Shown here: positions 43,978 to 53,536 of the stretch, in pieces | Numbering within the stretch: position 1 is the stretch's first letter | Layout of the letters: each line of letters begins with the position of its first letter | Assembly: GCA_963743785.1 (NCBI GenBank) | Contig: CAVURD010000028.1 | Location: 186,001 to 250,000 of the forward strand | Reading direction: 5' to 3' | Source of the DNA: Bog-473 sp963743785 | GTDB lineage: Bacteria > Actinomycetota > Acidimicrobiia > Acidimicrobiales > RAAP-2 | Length of the DNA: 64,000 nt | The notes under the pieces: model-generated | Database searches by the model: none | Told to the model about the DNA's origin: nothing | Seen by the model: the letters and a program-made list of their open reading frames with translations, nothing else | Translations under genes and position numbers: made by a program

Positions 43978-45234
43978 TCAGGACTGGGCGGTGGCGGTGC
44001 CTGGGATGTCCGTGCCGCAGATCGTCTGGCTTGAGGAGGGGACGAACCCATTCTTCTCGGCGATCATGTACCACCCGCATGACTTTGCAAGGTCGTGCCC
44101 GAAGTCGGTCGCGAAGTCGAGATTCTGGGGCAAGAGCCCATTCCCGTTGTAGGTCTTCAGGCTGCGTAGGGCGTGGATAACGCTGGCATGGGTCGGGTTG
44201 CTGCCGGCCAGCTGGATACCCTTGATCATGAGGTCGGCGCCGAGCCACGACTCGTACTGGCTGAAGTTCGGGAAGTCCGCGGGCTTGAAGTGCTCGTACT
44301 TCTCCAGTGCGGCCTGCATTTGCATGGTCCCGGCATTGGGCAGCTGGAAGGGGCGGAAGGTCGTGTCGAAGTAGCCACCCTGCACCGAGCTCCACGCGGG
44401 CGTCCCGACGATGCTCGGCTCGAACCCCGTCGGGAAAACCATGACCTTGGGCTTGACGCCGGCCTGCTTGAGGGACTCGGCCAGAGCGAAGTTCGAGTTG
44501 TCGTCAAGCCCGGCGTAGAAGGCGTTGCAGCCCTTCTGCTTGGCCACGAGCGCCGGCGTCGTCATCTCCACAGAGCCGAACGGGATGGAGGTGTCGAGCA
44601 CCCCCTCCTTGCCCCCGACGTGCTGGAATGAGTCGACCGTACCGATGGCGGACCGGGTCGACGACGGCGAGATGCCGTAGCCGTACGAGCAGAGGACCGT
44701 GCCGCCCTTCGCCTTCAAGAAGCTGCCGATGGCGGTGTTGACCGGGTACTTGGGGTCCACACTGCCGACATCGGCTGCGAACATGTTGGACTGGTAGGGC
44801 GGCGTACCCCACTCCGGTCCGTCGAAGTACCCGCCCGTGACCGGAACGCCCGCCTGGTTCGGGACCTTGGCGTCGAGGAAGAACAGCGGGCTCTCTGAAA
44901 CGATGCCAATGGCGTTCTTGGAAACTGCGTCCTGGACGGCCGTCGTGATCGCGGTTGGGCTGGTCTGGTCGTCCAGGACGATGGTCTGGATCTTGTGGCC
45001 GTCGACCCCGCCTTCCGCGTTCTGGAGCGCGATCCGCGCGTTGAAGCCGGCTGGAGCCTGGCTGAACTCGGATGCCCCCATGCCGGTGAGCGAAGTGATC
45101 ATGACGACCGTCAGCGGCGCCCCCGAAGTCGCCGCCCCGGCGCTCCCACCGACCAGGCTGACCACGGTCGTCGTGCCCGCCACCGTCAGGGCCGCCAGAC
45201 CCAACTTCCCCAGATGCTTACCCAGAAGAGCCAT
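43978..45234 (-). CDS. livK: ABC importer substrate-binding protein (LivK-type)
   Basis: 418 residues with a signal peptide (LGLAALTVAGTTTVVS, cleavage near SAGAA) and the periplasmic-binding-protein type I fold: VVMITSLTGMGASEF, IALQNAEGGVDGHKIQTIV, VNTAIGSFLKAKGGTV. GGGGGAAAGG precedes ATG 45234. Typical of branched-chain amino acid or amide/aromatic acid importers. It is transcribed opposite to the fused permease and ATPases, whose start is about 530 bp away; together they form one importer. Confidence 0.9.
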   Translation of the reverse strand: MALLGKHLGKLGLAALTVAGTTTVVSLVGGSAGAATSGAPLTVVMITSLTGMGASEFSQAPAGFNARIALQNAEGGVDGHKIQTIVLDDQTSPTAITTAVQDAVSKNAIGIVSESPLFFLDAKVPNQAGVPVTGGYFDGPEWGTPPYQSNMFAADVGSVDPKYPVNTAIGSFLKAKGGTVLCSYGYGISPSSTRSAIGTVDSFQHVGGKEGVLDTSIPFGSVEMTTPALVAKQKGCNAFYAGLDDNSNFALAESLKQAGVKPKVMVFPTGFEPSIVGTPAWSSVQGGYFDTTFRPFQLPNAGTMQMQAALEKYEHFKPADFPNFSQYESWLGADLMIKGIQLAGSNPTHASVIHALRSLKTYNGNGLLPQNLDFATDFGHDLAKSCGWYMIAEKNGFVPSSSQTICGTDIPGTATAQS

Positions 45235-45760
45235 GTGTCGTCCTTTCCCCCGAAAGCCTCCGGTCGGGTGCCGGAGCGCTCACACAATGGCACAGAGAGG
45301 CTGGCAATCCCGGCCAGGCCTTCGCGACCTGCGCCAACGTCGCGGCCGTCCGCTCTGGCTCTCTGAGCATGAGGCCAGCATAAAGTCGCGCCGGTGTGGA
45401 AGTCGCAGCCCTGGCCCTCGAACTGCGCACGGCCTATGAGCTCGGAGTCCAGTGTGGCCAGCGTCGACGTGCAGACGATGTGGTACCGGGGGGATGGCCG
45501 ACGGCGCTCCTGTGGTGCAACGCGAGCGGTTTAGCGAATCAGGTCCACGGATGCTGCGTCAGACGTTCGGACATCCGGGCCAGGTCGGTAAGGTCGGTCA
45601 GGCTGTAGAGCAGGCGGGCATCGGGCGCGGGCAGCAGGGCCAGCTCGATCCCGTCGATCACCCGGCCGAACGTGGCCGGCATCGTTAGTATCAGTTTCGA
45701 CGTCGATGTCAGAATTAGCCTGGTGCAGGCCGGCCGGCCGGAAGGGAATAGGTCCGCAGG
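45235..45760. other. 526-bp divergent region between binding protein and permease
   Basis: Shared promoter region for livK (-) and the fused permease (+). Weak frames occur but none is supported; no RNA gene recognised. Confidence 0.4.
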
Positions 45761-47791
45761 ATGCTGCAATTCGTGATCGCCGGACTGGTGCTGGGTGGCA
45801 TCTATGCCATCGCCTCCGCCGGCCTGGTCATCACGTATACCGCGTCGGGCATTCTGAACTTTGCCTTCGGCGCGATGGCGTTCTTCATCGCGCGCTTCTA
45901 TTACTTCCTGAACACCCAGGAGAGCTGGGGTATCGCACCGGCGGCGATCGTGTCGGTCGTCATCGCGGCGCCCGCGATGGGCGTCCTCCTCTATGTGGTG
46001 CTGTTCCGCCACCTCCGCCTGTCGTCGCCGCTCATCAAGGTGGTGGCGACGATAGGGCTGCTCGTCGCGCTCCCATCCCTGGCTACATGGATCTTCGGCA
46101 ACCAGGCGATCCAACAAGCGCCCGGTCTGGCTCCGAATCCCAACGCGGTCTATCAGTTCCTCGGCGTCCCGGTGACGCAGAACGACATCATCGTCTACAT
46201 CTCGGTGCTGGCGACGGTGTTCATCGGCGCCGCGGTCTTGCGCTACACCGAGGTCGGACTCAAGGTGCGGGCAATGGTGGACTCGCCGGCCATGACCGAC
46301 CTGTCGGGCACCAGCCCGACGGCGATCTCGGTCGGGGTGTGGGCGGTCAGTACCTTCTTCGCCGGGCTGGCCGGCGTGCTGATCGCACCGATCAACGGGC
46401 TCGACTCCGGCAATTTCACACTCCTCATCGCGGCCTCCTTCGCCGCCGTCGTGGCGGCCAAGCTGCGCAACCTGCCGGTGGCGGTGATCGTCGGCCTCCT
46501 GATGGGGGTGGCGACGTCGCTGATCCAGCGTTACCTGCCGTCGGACAGCCAGTGGACCACAGGGCTCATCAATGCCGTACCGTTCATCGTCATCGCCCTC
46601 TTCCTCATCTACAGCCTCATCCGGGGCGGACGGGTCGGGGAGACGGAGGGCTGGGGTGGCGCGCTCGACCGGGCCATCACCCCCCAGGGGGAGAGCCGGC
46701 TGGCCGGCTCGACGAGTAACTTGCTCGAGACGGCTTCGCTCAATTTCGTCGGCAAGTACGCCGGTCCGCTCTTGCTCATCGTCATTGTGGGAGTGGCGCC
46801 TCTCCTGGTGGGCGGGTACTGGGTCGGGCTCTTCCCGCTGGCGTTCGCCCTGGGTGTCATCTGCCTGTCCTGGACCATCGTCACCGGCGAGGGCGGCATG
46901 CTGTGGCTCTGCCAGATCACGTTCGCCGGTGTGGGAGCGTTGACCACGGCGCAGCTGGCCAACCACTATGGCTGGCCGGTTCTGGCCGGCGCCGTCGTGG
47001 GCGGTCTCATCGCCGGCGCCATGGGGGCCATCGTCGGCCTCCTCAGCATCCGCCTTGGAGACCTCTACGTCGCACTGGTCACGCTGACATTCGGGCTCTT
47101 GATGGAGACCCTCGTCTTCACCCTGCCCAGTTTCGTCAACCAGGGGATCGGACTGACCCTCAACCGACCCGATTTCGCCAGCTCCAACCTGTCGTTCTCG
47201 TACCTCTGCCTCATCGTGTTCGCCATCTTTGCCCTCTTCATCGTGAACCTCCGACGATCGACGACCGGGCTGGCTCTCAACGCGGCACGGTGGAGTGAGG
47301 CCGGCGCGCGGACGTCGGGCATCAGCGTGGTGCAGATGAAGGTCATCGCGGGGGCGATGGCCGCCATGGTCGCCGGCATCGGCGGCGCGCTCTACGCCAT
47401 GGCGCAGACATCATTCCAGCCCAGCGAGTTCGCCACCCTCCAGGGCGTGGTCTGGCTGGCCGTGCTGGTCACGATCGGCGTGCGGTCGACTGCGGCCGCG
47501 CTGATTGCCGGGGTGACCCTGGTCTTCCCCGACGCTCTCTTCCAGTACTACTGGCCCTCCGTCACCAACCTGCCCATCTGGCTGGCCATCCTTTTCGGCC
47601 TCGGAGCAATCTCGGCGGCCAAGTACCCCGAGGGCGCCCTGGCGGAGAACAGCCGCCGCCTGCGGCGGTTGCTGCTGCGGACCGGCTCGGCCGGGCATGG
47701 CGGGCCGGAGCTGTCCGACGGGACCGGCCTGACCGCCGGCGAGGTCGGCACCAAGGACGGCACGCCGCGCGTGGCCGAGGGCATCTCGTGA
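45761..47791 (+). CDS. livHM: Fused LivH-LivM ABC permease
   Basis: 676 residues. The N-terminal half (about 1-290) is LivH-like: MLQFVIAGLVLGGIYAIASAG, LNFAFGAMAFFIARF; the C-terminal half (about 330-640) is LivM-like: GEGGMLWLCQITFAGVGAL and SIRLGDLYVALVTLTFGLL. About 17 to 20 hydrophobic segments in all. Normally these are two proteins forming a heterodimer; here one chain supplies both. Its stop overlaps the livG GTG as GTGA. Confidence 0.93.
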   Translation: MLQFVIAGLVLGGIYAIASAGLVITYTASGILNFAFGAMAFFIARFYYFLNTQESWGIAPAAIVSVVIAAPAMGVLLYVVLFRHLRLSSPLIKVVATIGLLVALPSLATWIFGNQAIQQAPGLAPNPNAVYQFLGVPVTQNDIIVYISVLATVFIGAAVLRYTEVGLKVRAMVDSPAMTDLSGTSPTAISVGVWAVSTFFAGLAGVLIAPINGLDSGNFTLLIAASFAAVVAAKLRNLPVAVIVGLLMGVATSLIQRYLPSDSQWTTGLINAVPFIVIALFLIYSLIRGGRVGETEGWGGALDRAITPQGESRLAGSTSNLLETASLNFVGKYAGPLLLIVIVGVAPLLVGGYWVGLFPLAFALGVICLSWTIVTGEGGMLWLCQITFAGVGALTTAQLANHYGWPVLAGAVVGGLIAGAMGAIVGLLSIRLGDLYVALVTLTFGLLMETLVFTLPSFVNQGIGLTLNRPDFASSNLSFSYLCLIVFAIFALFIVNLRRSTTGLALNAARWSEAGARTSGISVVQMKVIAGAMAAMVAGIGGALYAMAQTSFQPSEFATLQGVVWLAVLVTIGVRSTAAALIAGVTLVFPDALFQYYWPSVTNLPIWLAILFGLGAISAAKYPEGALAENSRRLRRLLLRTGSAGHGGPELSDGTGLTAGEVGTKDGTPRVAEGIS

Positions 47792-48645
47792 GCACGGCGC
47801 CGAGCACCCTCGGGCCCGGATCGAGCGAGGGCGGAACCGAGGCCGCGGCCGCCATGGCCGCCACCGACGTCAGCGTCCGTTTCGGTGGCCTCACCGCGCT
47901 GTCCGAGGTCTCGATCGAGGTGGCGCCGGGGCGAATCGCCGGGCTCGTCGGCCCGAACGGCGCTGGCAAGTCGACCCTCCTCGGCGTGCTCTCGGGGCTT
48001 CTGCGCCCGAACGCGGGCCGGGTCTGGCTGGGCGGGGAGGACGTGACCGGCGCGTCCGCCCGGGCCCGGGCCGGCCGGGGTCTGGCCCGGACGTTCCAGC
48101 AGCCCGAGCTCTTCATGGGGCTCACGGTGCGGGAGCATCTCGTGCTGGCCCATCGCGCCCGGGTGTCGCGCGTCCGCCTTTGGCGCGACATGTTCGACCC
48201 CCACGCGTTGCTCCCGTCGTCCAAGGAGGAGAACGATCACATTGACGGGCTGCTCGAGATGCTGCTGCTGACCCGGGTCGCCCACGCCCCGGTGGCCGCA
48301 CTGCCGCTGGGCGTGGCCCGACTCGTCGAGGTGGGCCGAGCGCTCGCCAGCAAGCCCCACGTCCTCCTCCTCGACGAACCGCTCTCCGGTCTGGACATGA
48401 AGGCATCGGAGAACCTCCTCGGGGTGTTCCGGCAGATCGTCGAGCAGAACGACCACCCGCTCTCGCTGGTGATCGTCGAGCACGACGTGGCGGCCGTCCT
48501 TTCCTTGTCACACGTTGTCTTCGTGCTCGACTTCGGCGAGCGCATCGCAGCGGGGAGCCCGGAGGAGATTCGTAACGACCCCGCCGTGCGGGCGGCCTAC
48601 CTGGGGGACAGCCAAGGCGAGCGTGGGCCGGCTCCGGCACCATGA
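47788..48645 (+). CDS. livG: ABC ATPase (LivG-type)
   Basis: 285 residues. Walker A LVGPNGAGKSTLL, Q-loop region RTFQQPELFMGLTVREH, Walker B HVLLLDEPLSGLD and switch His VIVEHDVAAVLS. The ABC signature is degraded: LPLGVARLVEVGRAL replaces LSxGQxR...., which is common in a few LivGs. GTG 47788 overlaps the permease stop. The last 20 residues are Ala/Pro-rich. It energises the fused permease. Confidence 0.92.
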   Translation: MSTAPSTLGPGSSEGGTEAAAAMAATDVSVRFGGLTALSEVSIEVAPGRIAGLVGPNGAGKSTLLGVLSGLLRPNAGRVWLGGEDVTGASARARAGRGLARTFQQPELFMGLTVREHLVLAHRARVSRVRLWRDMFDPHALLPSSKEENDHIDGLLEMLLLTRVAHAPVAALPLGVARLVEVGRALASKPHVLLLDEPLSGLDMKASENLLGVFRQIVEQNDHPLSLVIVEHDVAAVLSLSHVVFVLDFGERIAAGSPEEIRNDPAVRAAYLGDSQGERGPAPAP

Positions 48646-49430
48646 CCGAACCCATCCTCGACGTCCGCGACCTGGACATCAGCTACGGCGCGTGTCAGGC
48701 GCTCTTCGGCGTCTCCGTCTCCGTTGAACCGGGGACGGTGCTCGCCGTCCTGGGCGCGAACGGGGCGGGCAAGAGCACCCTCGCGCGCGCCGTCTCCGGT
48801 CTCGTCCCGCGGAACGCGGGAACGGTGCACTTCGACGGCCACGACGTGACGCGGCTGTCACCTCACCGCATCCGCAAGCTCGGGCTGACCTACATCCCCG
48901 AGGGCCGCGGCATCTTCCCGGGCCTCTCGGTCCTCGACAACCTCCGCATGGCCGTGGCACAGGAACGCCGGCAGGACCGGGCCGGCGCCATCGACCGCGC
49001 CGTCGAGCGCTTTCCCGTCCTGGGTAAGCGGCGCGTGCAACGCGCCGGCAGCCTCTCAGGCGGCGAGCAGCAGATGCTGGCACTGGCCCGGGCCCTGGCC
49101 GTCTCGCCCAAGCTGGTCATCGCCGACGAGATGTCGCTCGGCCTGGCCCCGCTGGTCGCCGAGTCGGTGTTCGAGGGACTCGAGGAGGCACGCCGCTCTG
49201 GCATCACCATCGTTCTCACCGAGCAGTTCGTGCACCGGGCTCTGGCCATGGCGGACCGCTGTGTGATCCTCACCCGCGGCCAGGTGGGCTGGTGCGGCCC
49301 CGCCTCCGAGGCCGGTCAAGAGGTCATCGACCGGTACCTGGGCGAGGCCGAAGGTCCGCCCCCCACCGACGTGACGAATGGTCACAGCAACGTTGCTCGC
49401 CTTGAGGGAGACGAGCTTTCTCTCGATTGA
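48642..49430 (+). CDS. livF: ABC ATPase (LivF-type)
   Basis: 262 residues. Walker A LGANGAGKSTLAR, YIPEGRGIFPGLSVLDNLRM (LivF hallmark), signature SLSGGEQQMLALARAL, Walker B KLVIADEMSLGLAP, LTEQFVHRALAMA. Start overlaps the livG stop as ATGA, so the three genes are one transcription unit. Completes the importer. Confidence 0.94.
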   Translation: MTEPILDVRDLDISYGACQALFGVSVSVEPGTVLAVLGANGAGKSTLARAVSGLVPRNAGTVHFDGHDVTRLSPHRIRKLGLTYIPEGRGIFPGLSVLDNLRMAVAQERRQDRAGAIDRAVERFPVLGKRRVQRAGSLSGGEQQMLALARALAVSPKLVIADEMSLGLAPLVAESVFEGLEEARRSGITIVLTEQFVHRALAMADRCVILTRGQVGWCGPASEAGQEVIDRYLGEAEGPPPTDVTNGHSNVARLEGDELSLD

Positions 49431-49853
49431 GTAGCTGAAATTCTGAACGTATCGAGGCGGTTGCAGGGGCTCCCGGACGGGATCCGGGGAGGGACTGTGG
49501 CCAAGCCCCCTGCCTTCGAGGCGGTGGTCGCTCGAGACAAGATCCACTTCCCCCTCATCGGCAGTGTGTTCGCATCCCTTGGATTAGGAGGCGTCCATCT
49601 CAAGGCCTCCCGCGATGATCCACTACTTCGTCGAGATGATTCAGAAAGAGGGCGGCCTCAAGACGTTTAGCGGAGTGGTGCTCTTGGAAACACTTAGTCG
49701 GGCCTCACGGCCGTCGATCAATGGGTGCGAAAACACGGAGTTTCGGGGCCCACCAGCGTTTGGAGGGGCACCACCGGCGGAACCCTCTACTATGTTTCGT
49801 CGGCCTTAGCGCGGTCCTAACGACTCGCCAACGGCCTGCCGAACTGAAGGAAC
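49431..49853. other. 420-bp stretch between livF and TetR gene
   Basis: No gene supported. It includes the hairpin at 49470-49491. Confidence 0.4.
49470..49491 (+). terminator. Hairpin downstream of livF
   Basis: CTCCCGGA-CGGGA-TCCGGGGAG, an 8-bp stem with one bulge, 40 bases after the livF stop. No T-run follows. Confidence 0.35.
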
Positions 49854-50555
49854 ATGGCACCGACGAGACGACAGGAATTGGAAACTGAGTCGCTTTCGCT
49901 CCAGCTCCGGGCGAAGCGCTCGGAAATGATGGTGTCGGAATTGGAGGCAGTTGCCCTCCGATTGTTCGACAAGCGTGGATTCGCCAATGTCACGGTCGAA
50001 GAGATTGCCTCAGAGGCGCACATCTCGGTGCGCACCTTCTACCGTTACTTTGCCGCCAAGGAAGAAGTGCTCCAGCTGAGGATCGTCAGACGAAGCGAAA
50101 TCCTCCGTGAGGCGCTGCTAGCACGGCCCGGAGACGAGCCGCCGTTGCGCTCGCTCCGCGTCGCGCTCGAGGAAGAGTTCTCAGCCGTCGACCCGATCGT
50201 GCTCAGGCGCTGGATCGCCGTGATCGCGGACAATCCAAATGTGATGAAGGGTGTGGTGGGATCCATCCAGTTGAAAATTCAGCCGGTGATCGCCGAGTTC
50301 TTCGGTTCTCGATTGGGATTGCCCAGCGAAGCCCTGGTACCCACGATGCTGGCGGCGGCGGCGCTGGGCGTCGTGCAGGCGGCTCACACGCAGTGGTTCC
50401 TCCACGATGGTGACTTAGCGTCCACGATCTCCGAAAGCCTCGCTGTTCTCGAGAAAGGCATCAGCACCGATCCCAGAACGTGGGCATCAGCGGAAGATGC
50501 CGTGGAGGCGCGCGAGGTAGGCAGGTCCACCCACTCGAGGCCGGCGTCCTCCTAG
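49854..50555 (+). CDS. TetR-family transcriptional regulator
   Basis: 233 residues. The helix-turn-helix lies at about 40-75: LRLFDKRGFANVTVEEIASEAHISVRTFYRYFAAKEEVL. The C-terminal ligand-binding half is unique. Followed by a same-strand exported hydrolase (90 bp away), a likely target. Confidence 0.87.
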   Translation: MAPTRRQELETESLSLQLRAKRSEMMVSELEAVALRLFDKRGFANVTVEEIASEAHISVRTFYRYFAAKEEVLQLRIVRRSEILREALLARPGDEPPLRSLRVALEEEFSAVDPIVLRRWIAVIADNPNVMKGVVGSIQLKIQPVIAEFFGSRLGLPSEALVPTMLAAAALGVVQAAHTQWFLHDGDLASTISESLAVLEKGISTDPRTWASAEDAVEAREVGRSTHSRPASS

Positions 50556-50644
50556 ATCGAACCTCGTCGGAACCAGCGTTGACAGTTCACGCCATCATTG
50601 ACACACTATGCCATCGACAGAGGGTGTAGATCCGGGGGTGTTCA

Positions 50645-52270
50645 GTGAGTCGCTTCAGAGCAATCTCCAGTCGTCTCCACAGTGGCCGTGCCCCGCGCAC
50701 ACCAGCGCTGTGGACAGTGACGTTCTCCGTGCTCGTTGCAATGACGACGACTCTGTCGGTCGCGAGCGCCAGTCAACCAGCCGAGGGCGCGGCCACGGCT
50801 TCCACCCAAGTACCCACGCCGACGGTCGAAGGTCCGATCCTTCCGAGCAGCGGGATCTCGTACCTGGGCTCTACGACGTTCGACCCGTCCGTGGTCGGCT
50901 ACGAGCAGTCAGAGTTCTTCCTCTCGGGCACCGCCACCGCCTACAAGACCAGCCGGCCGCTCACGAAGGACGGCAAGTGGCACGTGACTCCGCAAACGAC
51001 CGCGCCCTACACCACTCGAGCTGTGGTCTACCGGCCGGTCGACCCCACGCACTTCGACGGGACCGTCGTCGTGGAGTGGCTGAACGTGACCGGCGGCATC
51101 GACGCGCCGGCGGCATGGCTGAACGCCCACATCCAGATGATCCGCCAAGGCATGGCCTTCATCGGGATCGACGCGCAGGAGGGGGGCATCTACGGCCAGG
51201 CCGGCTCCATTGCCAGCAAGGACGGCTTTGGTGGCCTCAAGTCGCAGGCGCGATACGCGTCGCTGAAACACCCCGGCGACAGCTTCTCGTACAGCATCTA
51301 CGAGCAGGCCGGCCAGGCCCTGCACGTTGACGGGTCCCAGCTCCTGGGCGGCCTGGTGCCTCAACGCGTGATCGCGCTCGGGGAGTCGCAATCCGCCTTC
51401 CGCCTCGTCACCTACATCAACGCCGTCCAACCGCTCTCACCGGGTATCTACGACGCCTACTTCGTCTACAGCCGGGGCGGCGACGGCGCCGATCTGTCGC
51501 AGTCGCCCCAGTCGACCATCCCCACCCCGACTCCGACCTACATCCGCACCGATCTCCACGTGCCCATCTTCCTGTTCGAGACCGAGTCGGACCTGCTCGG
51601 GCTCGGCTACCTGGCCGCTAGACAGCCCGACACACCGCACATCCGAGAATGGGAGACGGCGGGCACCGCCCACGACGACACCTACGGCCTGCTCTACAGC
51701 CGGAGCGACGCCGGGGACGGGGCGGCCGACATCTCGGCGTTCAGCTCCATGCTCAACCCGCCGAAGGACCCCATCCCGGGCATCGTCGACTGCGCGGCGC
51801 CGATCAATGCTGGCTCGCACACCTATGAGCTACGGGCGGCTGTGCAGGCGGTCAACACGTGGGTCATCACCGGGCAGGCTCCGCCGCAGTCGCCGCGCCT
51901 CGAGGTGGACCCGGCTGATCCGCACGCCTTCCTCCACGATGCCAACGGGAATGCGGTGGGCGGCATCAGGTCGCCGCAGGTCGCCGCACCCGTAGCCAAG
52001 CTCTCGGGTGTGGGCCAGCCCGGGGCGGCGCCGGTGCACACCCGTGCGGGAGCAAATACGAAGGCCGTCTCGGGTCAGGCCCTGTGCGGGATCTTCGGGA
52101 CCACTGTGTCGTTCAGCGCGGCCAAGCTGGCGGCGCTCTACCCGACGCACGCCGCCTTCGTGCAGAAGTGGGACGCCGCGACCGCGGCTGAGGTGAAGCA
52201 GGGCTACCTGCTGCCGGCCGACGCCCAGACTCTGAACAGCGTCGCCGCACAGTCCAGCGTGGGCGGCTGA
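50645..52270 (+). CDS. Exported alpha/beta-hydrolase-domain protein
   Basis: 541 residues from GTG 50645. Signal segment WTVTFSVLVAMTTTLSVASA, then VVVEWLNVTGGIDAPAAW and ALGESQSAFRLVTYINAV, whose GESQS is the nucleophile elbow. TAGTAHDDTYGLL likely carries the His. This matches a family of exported hydrolases common in environmental actinobacteria; ester substrate unknown. The C-terminal 130 residues are low-complexity with two Cys. Confidence 0.82.
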   Translation: MSRFRAISSRLHSGRAPRTPALWTVTFSVLVAMTTTLSVASASQPAEGAATASTQVPTPTVEGPILPSSGISYLGSTTFDPSVVGYEQSEFFLSGTATAYKTSRPLTKDGKWHVTPQTTAPYTTRAVVYRPVDPTHFDGTVVVEWLNVTGGIDAPAAWLNAHIQMIRQGMAFIGIDAQEGGIYGQAGSIASKDGFGGLKSQARYASLKHPGDSFSYSIYEQAGQALHVDGSQLLGGLVPQRVIALGESQSAFRLVTYINAVQPLSPGIYDAYFVYSRGGDGADLSQSPQSTIPTPTPTYIRTDLHVPIFLFETESDLLGLGYLAARQPDTPHIREWETAGTAHDDTYGLLYSRSDAGDGAADISAFSSMLNPPKDPIPGIVDCAAPINAGSHTYELRAAVQAVNTWVITGQAPPQSPRLEVDPADPHAFLHDANGNAVGGIRSPQVAAPVAKLSGVGQPGAAPVHTRAGANTKAVSGQALCGIFGTTVSFSAAKLAALYPTHAAFVQKWDAATAAEVKQGYLLPADAQTLNSVAAQSSVGG

Positions 52271-52299
52271 GCTGCCGCCACTGACCTGGCCGAGATCAT

Positions 52300-52319
52300 T
52301 CTCAGTCACGTCTCTGAGA
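52300..52319 (+). terminator. Hairpin after exported hydrolase gene
   Basis: TCTCAG-TCACGTCT-CTGAGA followed by TTGTGG, 30 bases after the stop, between convergent genes. Confidence 0.35.
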
Positions 52320-52435
52320 TTGTGGCAATCGAAGGAGTGACCGCCACCCGGCGTATGGGATTACCCCGTCACGGCTCTGCTGATCGATTAGCTGATGTAG
52401 CCCAGCCCGGTCCCTTCAGCACGTTCTCGCGCCAC

Positions 52436-53407
52436 CTACTGGCATTCGGCCCGAACCCAGTGCGACTCGGCGAAGCGCCGCAACTCCCCGTATCGCTCGG
52501 CGTCTTCCGGGGCCATCCCAAGGAACCCGCCGTGACTGGCCGCCTCCCACACGTGGAGCTCGGCCTCAACCCCGGCCGCCCGCAGAGCTCGGTGCATACG
52601 CACGTTGTCCGACAGGAGCCTGTCGCGGGTGCCGGTCAGGAGTATCACGGGCGGAAACCCGGTCAGATCGCCGAATAGCGGGGAGACGTAAGGCTCCCGG
52701 CGGTCGTGGCGACCAGCGTAGAGCTCCGTGCACGGCTCGACGGGTCCGGAGAGGACATTGTCGAGGCCGTCGTTGATCTGCCATGAGTCGCCCGAACCCG
52801 TGAGATCGAATGCACCGGTGTTGAAGACCACGGCCGCTGGCAGGGGAAGTCCTTCGTCGCGCGCTCGTAGGATGAGTGCCGCCGCCAGGTTGCCTCCGGC
52901 AGACGTCCCGCCGACAACGATCTCGCCTGGGTGGCGCTCGTCCAACAGGACCCGATAGGCCGTAAGGCAGTCGTCGAGAGGCGTGGGGAATGGGTGCTCG
53001 GGCGGCATCCGGTAGTCCACCGCCCACGAGCGAACTCCGATCGCGTTCGCCGAGGCGATCGTGGTCCTCTTGCACAGGTTGCCACCTCCGAGAACCCAGG
53101 CGCCGCCGTGGATATCGAGGAACACTCGGGGGTCGTCTTCCGCGACGCTGTCCGGCGTCACCACGTAGAGAGGGCACGGCCCGATATCGCGCTCTTCGAT
53201 ACTGCCCTCGAACCCGGTGGTCGCATCACCCACCATCGAACGTACGAAACCGTCCGTCTCGGCGACGTAGGCTTTCCACCCTTCGGTGTCGTCAAGCGGC
53301 GGGAGTTCCCTCGGTGGTGGGCCGAGCCGACCCATGGCCAGGACCGACTGAGCCTCTTGGCTGACGGACGTGGGGATCGGTATCTCTCGAGCCTGGATGT
53401 GAACCAT
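52436..53407 (-). CDS. Alpha/beta hydrolase (hormone-sensitive-lipase-like esterase)
   Basis: 323 residues. Oxyanion motif IHGGAWVLGGG, nucleophile elbow VGGTSAGGNLAAAL, TGTRDRLLSDNVRMH (Asp) and EAASHGGFLG (His) identify the HSL family. Cytosolic esterase for carboxylic esters. Convergent with the exported hydrolase gene. Confidence 0.92.
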   Translation of the reverse strand: MVHIQAREIPIPTSVSQEAQSVLAMGRLGPPPRELPPLDDTEGWKAYVAETDGFVRSMVGDATTGFEGSIEERDIGPCPLYVVTPDSVAEDDPRVFLDIHGGAWVLGGGNLCKRTTIASANAIGVRSWAVDYRMPPEHPFPTPLDDCLTAYRVLLDERHPGEIVVGGTSAGGNLAAALILRARDEGLPLPAAVVFNTGAFDLTGSGDSWQINDGLDNVLSGPVEPCTELYAGRHDRREPYVSPLFGDLTGFPPVILLTGTRDRLLSDNVRMHRALRAAGVEAELHVWEAASHGGFLGMAPEDAERYGELRRFAESHWVRAECQ

Positions 53408-53536
53408 GAAGCGATCGTACAGATCGGCGATATTCAGCGCTCACGCCCGGCGTGTGGGGCACTGTTGACCTAGGCTAGCCGATTGGCTACCCTGCCCGTG
53501 GCCGACCAGCCACGTGACTGAACAAGGGGTCCCGCC

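Noticed and set aside
45539..46966. Minus-strand open frame over the fused permease
   Set aside because: Antisense; Asp/His/Arg-rich and unlike any family. The permease in the other strand is unambiguous.
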